Assembly: GCA_030035585.1 (NCBI GenBank)
Contig: CM057477.1
Coordinates: 65,267,447-65,331,446 of the forward strand
Direction of reading: 5' to 3'
Length of the DNA stretch: 64,000 bases
Source: Dugong dugon
Lineage: Eukaryota; Chordata; Mammalia; Sirenia; Dugongidae
Below are positions 54,590 through 64,000 of this stretch, piece after piece (position 1 is the first letter of the stretch; every line of letters begins with the position of its first letter). The notes below the pieces were generated by a model that made no database searches, had not been told where the DNA came from, and saw only the letters and a program-made list of their open reading frames with translations. Both the position numbers and the translations under genes were made by a program.

Positions 54590-54790
54590 CAAGGGTCAGC
54601 AATCCTCTTCTGTAAAGAGCCAGATAGTAAATGTTTTAGGCCTTATGGGTGGTACGGTTTCCATAACAACTACTCAACTCTGCTGTGGGAGCACAAAAGC
54701 AGCCAGAGACGATACTTCAAAGTTGGCCTTGACTGTGTTCCAATTACAAAAGCAGGACGTGGGCCATGGTTTGCCTACCCCTCATGTTGA
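54590..54790 (+). repeat. hAT-type MITE relic
   Basis: GGGTCAGCAATCCTCTTCTG, AGCCAGATAGTAAATGTTTT and ACAACTACTCAACTCTGCTG follow a common mammalian non-autonomous DNA-transposon consensus. The ends GGGTCAGCAA and TTTGCCTACCCCT are roughly inverted. Confidence 0.6.
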
Positions 54791-54877
54791 AGAACTGGGC
54801 ACAGGCAAAAAAGGACTACCTCCTCTATCCAAACCCTGTATCATAAGGCTTCATCCTTTATCCCTGCCTCATGTAAA

Positions 54878-55042
54878 AAACAAAACCAGACCCACTGGCA
54901 TCAAGTTGATCTCAACTCACCGTGACCCTATACGACAGAGCAGAACAGCCCGATAGGGTTTCCAAGAGCAGCTGGTGCATTTGAACTGCTAACCTTTTTG
55001 GTTAGCAGCCTGAGCTCTTAACCACTGCACCACCAGGGCTCC
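54878..55042 (-). mobile_element. AfroSINE (left of a head-to-head pair)
   Basis: Minus copy from AAAACCAGACCCACTGGCAT to CACTGCACCACCAGGGCTCC, lacking the middle segment found in longer copies. Confidence 0.9.
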
Positions 55043-55232
55043 TGCCCATGGTGCAAATGGCTTGTGCTCAACTGCTAACCTAAAGATTGGTGGTTCAAAC
55101 CCACACAACAGCACCAGGGAAGAAAGGCCTGGTGATCTTCCATTAAGATTACAGCTAAAAAACCCTATGGAGCAGTTCTACACTATAACACGTGGGGTCG
55201 CCACGAGTTGGAACTGACCCAAAGGCAATATA
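55043..55232 (+). mobile_element. AfroSINE (right of a head-to-head pair)
   Basis: Sense copy starting directly at the head of the neighbour (TGCCCATGGTGCAAATGGCT) and ending GGAACTGACCCAAAGGCAAT, 13 bp before the donor end of the 55246-55336 exon. Confidence 0.9.
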
Positions 55233-55245
55233 AGGAACATTGTAC

Positions 55246-55336
55246 CTGAACATCTTCTACACGTTTCAGTCTGAAAGGGGAAGATGACAGCCGTGCTCCG
55301 GCAAAATTCACAAATGAAGCCCCTTCCTTGACAGAG
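55246..55336 (-). CDS. RUBCNL: Internal coding exon, Rubicon-family RH domain (RUBCNL-like)
   Basis: 91-nt exon. The acceptor is CTTTCTCTCCCAG upstream and the donor CAG|GTACAATG downstream. Phase is 0 at the start and 1 at the end, fitting both neighbouring exons. It encodes 30 complete codons: LCQGRGFICEFC, then a hydrophobic VIFPF, then TCRRCS. Five cysteines here are zinc ligands of the RH domain; with the last Cys of the preceding exon they give the first C-x2-C pair. The donor lies only 13 bp from an AfroSINE. No stop or frameshift, so this looks like a live gene. Confidence 0.87.
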
Positions 55337-55559
55337 CTGGGAGAGAAAGTCAACAGGTTAAAGTCCTCACTGGAAACGTCTCTCTAGATGGAGAAGCTGA
55401 GTTACCACTTAACAGAATTTCATGAACACCATTTTTTGAATGTCTATGATTCCAGCCTCCAGAAATGAATGGATCTTGTTTCCTACACAATAAATACAGG
55501 TTGATTCTGCATAGAGAAACTTCACATCAAGGCAGTTTGAGGCACCAGAGAAAGATGAT

Positions 55560-55920
55560 GATTTTAACTGTGCTTTATTATGGTAATATATACATAATAT
55601 TTGCTATTTTTGAGTGTGCAAATCAGTGACATTAATTGCATTCACCAGCTTGTACAACCATCACCACTATCTATTTCCAAATGTCCTTCCAGCTCCCTAA
55701 ACAGAAACTCAGTGCCTCTTAAGTAATAACTTCCCATTCACTCCTCCTCCTCCCACCTCGGTCCCTTTCAACCACTAATAAACTTTTGTCTCTATGCGTT
55801 TGCAGATCAGTAGGGTCACATACAGTATTTATCCTCTTGTGTCTGACTTTAAATGTGCATTCTTAAATGATCTTTTTTTCCTAGCTTCTACAGTACAATT
55901 CTTCTATGTAGACACAGAGC
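55560..55920 (-). repeat. Old L1 3'-UTR fragment in an intron
   Basis: GTAATATATACATAATATTT, CCAGCTTGTACAACCATCAC and TCTCTATGCGTTTGCAGATC are the antisense of an ancient L1 3' UTR. Confidence 0.65.
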
Positions 55921-56009
55921 CTCCTTGTTCGTTGATCCTGAGTCCACGTAGCTGTACTTGGCAGCAGAGGGCAGAGTAGGAATTGAAGGAGGCCCCAAGC
56001 AGGACCAGG

Positions 56010-56195
56010 CGCCCAGACTAAGAAGTCAGCTAACCTAGACTTGCATTCCCACTCTGCCACCTACCAGCAGGATGATCGTGGTTCTGACCCTCAGTTTTCT
56101 CATCTGTAAATGGTGTTGCCAGCACTTCCCATGGGACTTGTGAGGGTTAAAGCAGGCAATGTGCAGAACACCCCAGCACAGCCCTGGCATATAAG
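56010..56195 (+). repeat. MIR in an intron
   Basis: TTCCCACTCTGCCACCTACC, TCAGTTTTCTCATCTGTAAA and CACAGCCCTGGCATATAAGG follow MIR. Confidence 0.78.
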
Positions 56196-56235
56196 GGACA
56201 GTTCAGGGATTCACCAGTCCCCAGCAAACCCTCAC

Positions 56236-56389
56236 CTCACAACTGGCCACATGTGCAAGGGAAGCTTTCAGAAGCTCCTTCAGCAGGGGCGCCAGCAGCC
56301 TTCTCTTGATCCTGACCAGGTCGTCCAGGGAGAACAGGTGGTGCTCATCAGTCAAGTGTCTTGGCACCTGCTCAAACTCCTTTAAGGTG
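56236..56389 (-). CDS. RUBCNL: Internal coding exon, Rubicon-family RH domain (RUBCNL-like)
   Basis: 154-nt exon with acceptor TTTCCTCTCTGGCAG and donor GAG|GTGAGG. One base completes a codon from the previous exon (beyond this window); 51 codons follow. The peptide includes TLKEFEQVPRHLTDEHH, SLDDLVRIKRRLL and KASLAHVASCE; the amphipathic helices precede the cysteine cluster in Rubicon-family proteins. It joins in phase 0 to the 55246-55336 exon. The next upstream exon is not found up to 64000, so the intron exceeds 7.6 kb and holds two L1 elements. Confidence 0.86.
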
Positions 56390-56394
56390 CTGCC

Positions 56395-56725
56395 AGAGAG
56401 GAAACAAAAGGGAATTCCAGAATCAACCCACACAGCAGTGAGGAGAGAACTGAGGCCAGTTGTCTTCTCCTGGCACTCACACTTATTTTTTTAACTCAAT
56501 TTAAAAAAAAAGAAAAAGAAATCTCCCCAAGAAAAACAGTTAACCTTGTCACCACCACTCTACATTTTGCAAGTTTGCTTGAAAGCCACAAAATTAAAAT
56601 TCCATAGAAGCTTCTTTCAAAAAGCTGAAGAAGCAGAGAAACGTGTCCCTTGTAGAGTTCTCATGCACACATATAGCAAATGGAAACTCTGAACATTGTT
56701 TTCCAGGGTTTAAAAATGTGTAACC
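56395..56725. other. Intronic sequence, nothing recognised
   Basis: AT-rich intron of about 330 bp between the exon acceptor and an L1 fragment. Confidence 0.4.
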
Positions 56726-56726
56726 C

Positions 56727-56929
56727 ATGAACTTCATCAAAATTAAAAGCATTTGTGCATCAAAGGACTTTATCAACAAAGTGAAGAAACAACTTACAGA
56801 ATGGGAGAAAACACTTGGTAACCACACATCTGATAAGGGTTTAGGTTTAATATCCAGAATATGTAAAGAACTCCTAAAACTTAACAACAAAAAGACAAAC
56901 AACCCAATCAAAAAATGGGCAAAAAATTG
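56727..56929 (+). mobile_element. L1 ORF2 C-terminal fragment
   Basis: Open for 67 codons: [18 protein letters not shown] and [12 protein letters not shown] are the L1 ORF2 C-terminal region. It ends abruptly where the next L1's 5' UTR begins, in the same orientation. Confidence 0.85.
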
Positions 56930-56932
56930 AGC

Positions 56933-56941
56933 CCAAGATGG
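56933..56941 (+). promoter_or_regulatory. YY1-like site at the L1 5' end
   Basis: CCAAGATGG lies within the first ~12 bp of the L1, the position of the YY1 site that sets L1 transcription start in human. Identity to the core is complete; activity is inferred only. Confidence 0.5.
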
Positions 56942-57539
56942 TGACTTAGGCTGACGCACCAGAACATCCCCCTACATCACAGACTTGAGAAACCATCTGC
57001 AACAGATACAGATGACAATCTTGGAACCCTGAACATCAAATGGAAGGATGAAGAATTAAACTGAGCTCCAAGTGGAAAGAGAGACAGAAAGAAAACCGCA
57101 GACACAGAGATACATGGATCCTTGGCGCCTTGCTAGTTATCTTGGCACAGCATGGCCATCTTGGGTGAGGAGCACAGGAAGGCAACTGCACAGAATTCAC
57201 AACAGGAAAAGAGATACTGTGTAAACAAACCTGGAATGAAACAAGGAGAGCAGGACACAAGCCAGGTTTAAAAAGGGAAAGGGCAGGAAGAGGCGGCAGG
57301 AGCTCCAGTGATCCTGCCAATCATGGAGAAGGGAGGGAGCCAGTAATTGGGGAAAGGTCTACTTGTCAGCAGCAGAGCCTGACCATTTGGCCAGGAAACA
57401 ACCACTGAATAGTAAAACCACAGAGTAGCAACCAGAGGTCCCCCCCCCAAGCCAGCGTCCATGCCCCCCCATATTTAAATGGTCCAGACCCCAATTTCCT
57501 GGGGCAGCTGGGCAGGAGGACCCCTTTCATCCATGCCCA

Positions 57540-57975
57540 GGGACCAGCAGAAGCAAACCTGTGTATGCTGCCTGGAGACCAGCAAGACCATGTCTGCTGC
57601 CTGGCAACCAGCATGAACACACTCACTGCTTGGAGACCGGAAGGAGTGCACTTGCATCCACTGCCCGGGGACCAGAGGGAGTGCTCCCTTGCCTGCAGCC
57701 TGGCGACTGGCATGGGCATAACAGCTGCCCAGTGACTGGTGGGAGAACACCTACAGCCTGGCAACCAAAGAGCGGCAGGAGCACCCTGGCACCCACTGGA
57801 CCAATGAGAGTGCACCTGTAGCCTGACAACCAGAGGGAGCATGACCAGCCCATGTCTGCTGCCCAGCAACCAGTGTGATTCCTCTACACCTGCACAATAA
57901 CCAGAAATTCACCTAGTGCCATTGCCCAGCAACCAGCAGGTGTGCCCCATGCCCTAGCCCAGCAACTAGCAGATG
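57540..57975 (+). repeat. Degenerate minisatellite-like repeats in the L1 5' UTR
   Basis: About eleven irregularly spaced copies of a CTGGCAACCAGC-like unit (57570, 57601, 57631, 57667, 57700, 57730, 57757, 57820, 57863, 57925, 57958), mostly 30-60 bp apart. The 167-aa minus-strand frame over 57366-57869 is a by-product of this repetition. Confidence 0.7.
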
Positions 57976-58618
57976 TACCCCTGTGAACTCTTCCAATGAT
58001 CACCCAGCATGGCTCAGCAGACACACGCTACCACCAGTGACCACCAGGTACATCCCAACAGATTCCAATGACAAGCAGGCACTCCTTGTGTCAATACTGA
58101 ACGACTGCCAGGCTGCAACAACACCCATCCTACATGCAACCAGTTTCAGCAGGCCAACCCCATACACACTGAGACGCCTTGATCTCCCACCACCTACTGA
58201 GACACCAAAATTCATAGCTGCACAAAGGGCCTGCCCTGTCCATTTGAGTAGCACTGCCACCCTGTGTCTACAAAGATGGCCTGTCTTGCTCTCTAACAGA
58301 TGCACTAACTGCTAGCACCAACTCAGAAGGATCCCACAGTCCCACAAGGGACCTAGACCACCCCCAACACTTGTCACCCAATATCAGGGAAAGAACCTGC
58401 TATACCACCTACACTCACTCCAGTAAGGGAAGACACACAAGCCTAACCACAAAAGTCTCACAAGCAGAAGTGACCCACCATATCAATAAGTGAGAAGCAA
58501 TCACGCCCAAATCACCAAAGTCATGCATAGACCATAACTACAAATGGATATGAAGACATCCTGCCCTGACCTCCAGAGAATGCATTAACTGCTAGCACCA
58601 ACTTGGCACCTTAATGCC

Positions 58619-59640
58619 TTGGAGACAGCAACAATATCAAATCATATAAAGAAGAGGGACAAGATAGCTCAAGCAAGTGACCAAAAAAAGGGGGGGGGGG
58701 CAGAAAAACTTCCTGAGGAAGAAATGGTACTGGAACTACCCGATAAGGAATTCAAAAAACTTACATACAGGATCCTCAAAGAGATCAAGGAAAACATAGG
58801 CAAAACCAAGGAAACTCTAGAAGAATTCAGGAAAACAATATAAGAACAAAATGACAAATTAAGTAGACAATTAGAAATCATACAAACATATCAACTAGAA
58901 ATCCTGAAGATTAACAATAAAATATCAGAAATAGCTAACTCAATGGATGGACATAGAAGTAGATGAAACAATGGAAGAAAGAATCAGCGAAACAGAAGAC
59001 AAATCACTTGATACTAATTTATTTGAGGAACACTCAGAAAAAAAAAAAAATGAAGAAAGCCTAAGAGTTATGTGGGACTTTATCCCAAGAGGAATAATTT
59101 ACACGTGATTGGAATTCCAGAACAGGAGGAGACAAAAAAAAAAAAAAAGGCACAGAGAGAATTTTTGAATATTTGCTCACAAAAAATTTCCCTGATACCA
59201 ACAAAGACAAGAAGATTACCATACAAGAAGCTCAATGAACCCCATATGGGATAGATCTCAAAAGAAAGTCATCAAGACATATCATAATCAAACTTTCCAA
59301 AACCAAAGACAAAGAAAGATTTCTGACAGCTTGGGACAAATAAAATATCACAGACAAAGGGGCATCAATAAGATTATAAGTGTGGATTTCTCGTCAGAAA
59401 CCCAAATAGACAAGAAAGCAATGGAATGATATATATAAAACCCTGAAAGAAAAGAACTGCCAACCAAGAATCATATGTCCAGCAAAAACATCTCTTAAAT
59501 ATTATGAAAAACTAGGACATTCCTAGATAAAGAGAAATTAAGGAAATTTATAAAAGCCAGACCAACTTTACAAGAAATATTAAAGGGAGTCCTTCAGACA
59601 AAGAACCAACATCAGACAACAACCTGAGATTAAGACACAG
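58619..59640 (+). pseudogene. L1 ORF1 relic
   Basis: The first 74 codons are open (METATISNHIKKRDKIAQ; then VLELPDKEFKKLTYRILKE, as in the ORF1 at 25.4 kb), leading into a coiled coil (KENIGKTKETLEEFRK). A G run (58685-58700) may cause a frameshift. Further on, frames are broken; the C-terminal domain signature KEKNCQPRIICPAK is readable near 59450-59490. Defective. Confidence 0.82.
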
Positions 59641-60044
59641 GACAGTATCACCCAGATACGAACCAAGATAAGAAATCGCAAAAGTTAAATAAAGCTACAA
59701 AACTGAAAACAGAGAACCAGAGATGTCAATCTGTAAATGACAACAACTTCAAAACAAAAAGGGGAATAAACTGTGTAGTTATAGAACTTCCAGATGCAGA
59801 GGAAATAAAAGTGGTATCAAGAAATAACAGATTGTTTTAAAATCAGGAAGATAAAGGTAAATTTCAGAGGAACCACAAAGAAAATTAATAAACCTACTCA
59901 CCAAAATAAAAAAGAAAATCATAAAGACTCAGTAAACACAAAATCAACAACAATGAAGGAAATGAAAAGAAAAAGAACTCAGCACAGAAAATTAAGTAGA
60001 ACAAAGAAACCATCAATACCACAAAAAAAAAAGCATAACAAAAT

Positions 60045-63000
60045 GACAGCAGTAAATTCATACCTATCGATAATCACACTGAGTGTAAATGGTTTAAATG
60101 TACCAGTCAAGAGATAGAGTGGCAGAATGGTTAAAAAAACAGGACTCATCAGTATGTTGCCTACAAGACACACACCTTAGACACAAAGACATAAATAGGA
60201 TAAAAATCAGAGGATAGAAAAAAGAAATACCAAGCAAACAGTGAGTAAAAAAGAGCAGAAGTGGCAATATTAATCTCTGATAAAACAGACTTTAAATCAA
60301 AATCCATCATAAGAGACAAGGAAGGGCATTATATAATGATTAAAGGGTCAATCTATCAAGAGGATATAACCATAATAATTATTTACGCACCCAAAGACAG
60401 GGCTCCAAAATACATAAAACTCAGACTAACAGTATTGAAAAGAGAAATAGACAGTTTCACAATAATAGTAGGAGACTTTAACGCACCACTTTTGATGAAC
60501 AACAGAACAATGAGAAAGAAATTCAACAAACATACAGATCTAAATAACACAATCAACCAATTGGACCTCATTGACATATACAGAACACTCCACCCAACAG
60601 CAGCACAATACACATTCTTCTCCAACGCACATGGGTCATTCTCCAGAACAGACCATATTTTAGGCCACAAAGCAAGCCTCAATAAATTCAAAAACATCAA
60701 AATAATACAAAGTATCTTCTCTGATCATAATGCTGTTAGACTAGAAGTCAATAATAGGAAAAACAAGGAAAAAAATCAAATACTTGGAAACTGAATAACA
60801 CCTTGCTTTAAAACCACTGGGTAATAGAAGAAATTAAAAATGAAATTTAAAAATTCCTAGAATTAAATGAGAATGAAAACACAACATACCAATACCTTTG
60901 GGACACAGCAAAAGCAGTGTTCAGAGGAGAAATTATAGAAATAAATGTACACATCAAAAAAAAAGAGCCAAAATCAATAGCTTAACCCTACAATTTGAAT
61001 AGAAAAAGAGCAGCAAAAGAAGCCCACAGTCACCAAAAGAATAAAGATTAGAGCAGAAATAAATGAAACAGAAAAAACAAGACCAGAAGTTGGTTCTTTG
61101 AAAGGATCAATAAAATTGACAAACCACTGGCTAAACTGACAAAGGAAAAGAATGGAATTTGCAAATAAACTAACTAAGAAATAAGATGGGTGATATTACA
61201 ACAGAACAAACTGAGATAAAAAGGATCACAACATAACACGAAAAACTGTACTACAATAAATTTGAAAACCTAGAAGAAATGGACAAATTTCTAGAAAAAC
61301 ACTACCTACCTAAACTAATACAAACTGAGGTAGAAAATTTGAACAGACCCATAACAAAAGAAGAAATTGAAGAGGTCATAAAAAAAACTCCCAACAAAAA
61401 AAAAGCCCCAGCTCAGATGGCTTTACTGGAGAATTCTACCAAACATTCAAAGAAGAGTTGACACCAATTATAATCAAACTATTACAAAACATAGAAAAGG
61501 AAGGAATACTCCCTAACTCATTCTATGAAGCCAGCATAACCTTGATACCAAAGCCAGGCAAAGACGATACCAAAGAAGAAAATTACAGACCAATATCCCT
61601 CATGAATATAGATGCAAAAATTTCTCAGCAAAATTTTGGCCAATAGAATTCAACATATATCAAAAAATAATACATTATGATCAAGTGGTATTCATACCAA
61701 GGATGCAAGGATAATTCAACATTAGAAAATCAATCAGCGTCACTATCGCTATTCACAGATGATATGATCCTAACCACAGAAAATCCTAGAGACTACACAA
61801 GAAAGTTACTGGAACTAATAGAAGTGTTCAGCAAAGTACCAGGATACAAGATCAACGTACAAAAATCAGTTGGATTCCTCTACCCTAACAAAGAGAACTC
61901 TGACAAGGAAATCAGGAAAACAATGACATTTAATTAGCCCCCCAAAGGTTAAAATACTTAGGAATAAATCTAACTAGGTACATAAAAGACCATACAAAGA
62001 AAACTACAAAACACTACTGCAAGAATCCAAAAGATATCTACATAAATGGAAAAACATACCATGTTCATGGATAGGAAGACTCAATATTGTGAAAAGGTCA
62101 ATACTACCCAAAGCAATCTATAGATATAATGCAATTCGATCCAAATTCCAACAACATTCTTTAATTAAATGGAAAAACTAATGTCCAACTTTATATGGAA
62201 AGGAAAGAGACCTCGTATAGCTAAAGCATTACTGAAGAACAAAGTAGGAGGCCTCACACTTCCCAATCTCAGGACCTACTACACCGCCACAGTAGTCAAA
62301 ACAGCCTGTAACTGGTACAATGACAAACACAGAGACCAATGGAACAGAATTGAGAATCCAGAAATAAATCCACACAGCTATGGACAGCTGATCTTCAACA
62401 AAGGGTCAAAGTCCAATAAATGGGGAAGACATACTCTCTTTAACAAATGGTGCTGGCAAAACTGGATACCCATTTGCAGAAAAATGAAACAGGATCCATG
62501 CTTCACACCATACACAAAAACTAACTCAAAATGGATCAAAGACCTTAATGTTAAACCCAAAACTATCAAGTACATGGGAGAAAACAGGGACAAAGCTAGG
62601 GGTCCTAATTTATGACATAAATAGACTATCAAAGATAACTAAAAATGCATAAACAGTAGAAGATAAATAACTGGGACTTCCTAAAAATTAAATAATTATG
62701 CTCATCAAAAGAATTCACCAAGAGAGTAAAAAGAGAACAGACAGACTGGGAAAAATTTTTTCACCACAACATATCTGACAAAGGTCTAATCTCTAAAGTT
62801 TACAGAAAATTTCAACACCTCAACAACAAAAAGATAAACAATCCAATCAAAAAATGGGCAAAGGACATGAACAGACACTTCACCAAATAAGGCATTCATG
62901 GGGCCAACAAATACATAAAAAGATGCTTGTGATCATTAGCCATTAGAGAGATGCAAATCAAAACTACAATGACATACCATCTTACTTCGGCAAGAATGGC

Positions 63001-63460
63001 ACTGATCAAAAAAATCAAAAACAACAAATGCTAGTGAGGTTGTGGGGAGACTGAAAGTCTTATACACTGCTGGTAGGAATGCAAAATGGTACAACCACAT
63101 AGAAAGCAGTATGGCGCTTCCTTAAAAAGCTAGAAATAGAAATACCGTATGATCCAGCAATCCCACTCCTACGTATATACCCTAGAGAAATAAGAGCTGT
63201 GACACAAATAGACATATTCACATTCATGCTCATTACAGCATTACTCACAATAGGAAAAAGATGGAAACAATCTAAGTGTCCATCAAACAGATTAATGGAT
63301 AAACAAATTGTGGTACATACATACAATGAATACTACTCAATGGTAAAGAATAATGATGACTCCTCAAAATATTTCACAACATGGATGAACCTGGAGGACA
63401 TTATGCTGAGTGAAATAAGTCAATCACAAATGGACAAATATTGTATGAGATCACTATTAT
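60045..63460 (+). pseudogene. L1 ORF2 relic with RT-domain deletion
   Basis: The endonuclease part is open over 60261-60794 with [21 protein letters not shown] (catalytic region) and SDHNAV (catalytic Asp-His). The RT fingers are readable over 61261-61646 ([19 protein letters not shown]). At about 61735 the sequence jumps from ATTAGAAAATCAATCAGC to the catalytic block, losing roughly 350 bp of the palm; that block reads FTDDMIL, Ala changed to Thr. The C-terminal region is open over 62169-62615 ([19 protein letters not shown]). Non-functional. Confidence 0.88.
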
Positions 63461-64000
63461 AAAAAGTCAAGGAAATGTTTACACACAGATACATTCTTTG
63501 ATGGTTACCGGGGATGGGAGGGGTGGGGAGGGAAAATCACTAAAAAGATAGTAGACAGGTGCTAACTCTGGTGAAAGGAAAGGCAATATACAATATGGGG
63601 GAAGTCAGCACAACATGACCAAGGCAAAGGAAGACACCGAGAGATATGCAAGAGTAAAAGGCAACTGTGATAAATTCCATAATCCTGCAACAACAGTAAT
63701 AACAAACAATAATTTTTGAGTAGATACATAGGTAGATATGTATGCTAAATAGGGAGTACACCCGCGTGCATATATAGGAATGGCTGTGGATATTTTTACA
63801 TACATATTTGTATCTGCTACATGTATATTCATATATATAACAGCACATGGGGACACAGTTATGAAAACTTCTTAGACATAAGCAAACACCTTGTGGGACT
63901 GTCCTACTGGGCTTGAAGGCTAAGTACCAGAGTCTGAGGAGACATCTAGGTCAATTGGCATAACACAGTTCATAAAGATAATGTTCTATATCCTAGGCTG

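Larger units (their letters stand above)
56930..64000 (+). mobile_element. Long sense L1, near full-length, running off the window
   Basis: 5' UTR 56930-58618 (with a degenerate minisatellite-like stretch), ORF1 relic 58619-59640, spacer, ORF2 relic from about 60045 to 63460, then 3' UTR to the window end. The 3' UTR (63480-64000) contains ACATCTAGGTCAATTGGCAT, also seen in the L1 at 27600. Stops, frameshifts and a deletion inside the RT domain make it inactive. It lies antisense in the first visible intron of the Rubicon-family gene. Confidence 0.92.

Noticed and set aside
57366..57869. 167-aa minus-strand open frame
   Set aside because: It runs antisense through the repetitive L1 5' UTR; its repeated Cys/His/Trp-rich residues reflect the DNA repeat.
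1..64000. CRISPR arrays, prophage, operons or other prokaryotic features
   Set aside because: Base composition, spliced exons and repeat content are those of a mammalian nuclear genome; the direct repeats seen are SINEs, LINEs, LTRs and microsatellites.

Overview
The window looks like nuclear DNA from an afrotherian mammal, most likely an elephant or another paenungulate. The evidence is dozens of copies of the ~200-bp tRNA-derived SINE of the AfroSINE type, the RTE/BovB-clade LINE that supplies its tail, long L1 elements with an unusual duplicated 3' UTR, and the common old mammalian layer (MIR, L2, MaLR LTRs, MER5A, a MER2/Tigger relic, a mariner). No bacterial, phage or CRISPR feature is present. 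Species assignment is inference from repeat families.

The only protein gene I can support lies on the minus strand at the right end: three consecutive coding exons (56236-56389, 55246-55336, 52891-53003) with matching splice sites and phases. They encode the cysteine-rich Rubicon-homology domain and stop codon of a Rubicon-family autophagy protein, best read as RUBCNL (PACER), with RUBCN as the alternative. Upstream exons would lie beyond 64000. Everything left of about 52.2 kb reads as gene-poor DNA downstream of this gene.

Layout: 1-1.6 kb, RTE LINE. 1.6-6 kb, a possible MITE, a tRNA-Gly-headed SINE, and L2 split by an AfroSINE. 6-9.1 kb, L1 3' ends, a mariner with intact terminal repeats, a MaLR LTR. 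9.1-18.3 kb, SINEs, an LTR inside an LTR, an L1 3' end with a perfect 16-bp target duplication, a Tigger relic, and an LTR split by an L1. 18.3-29.1 kb, a nest: one nearly complete RTE (minus) broken by a 7-kb L1 (minus) and by a separate L1 3' end (plus). 29.1-45 kb, old L1/HAL1 remnants, AfroSINEs, MIRs, MER5A, L2, LTRs, microsatellites and a U2 snRNA fragment. 45-48 kb, an old L1 containing a younger L1 3' end. 48-52 kb, SINEs, a second tRNA-Gly SINE and RTE derivatives. 52.2-56.4 kb, the Rubicon-family exons with repeats in the introns. 56.7-64 kb, an L1 fragment abutting a long sense L1 that runs off the window.

The retrotransposons form one connected set. RTE supplies the 3' tail, and apparently a 5'-UTR segment, of the AfroSINEs, of the tRNA-Gly SINEs and of headless RTE deletion derivatives. 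L1 accounts for most of the remaining insertions. No element copy examined has an intact reading frame. I found no previously undescribed functional system; the most unusual items are the modular SINE family set and the nested insertions.
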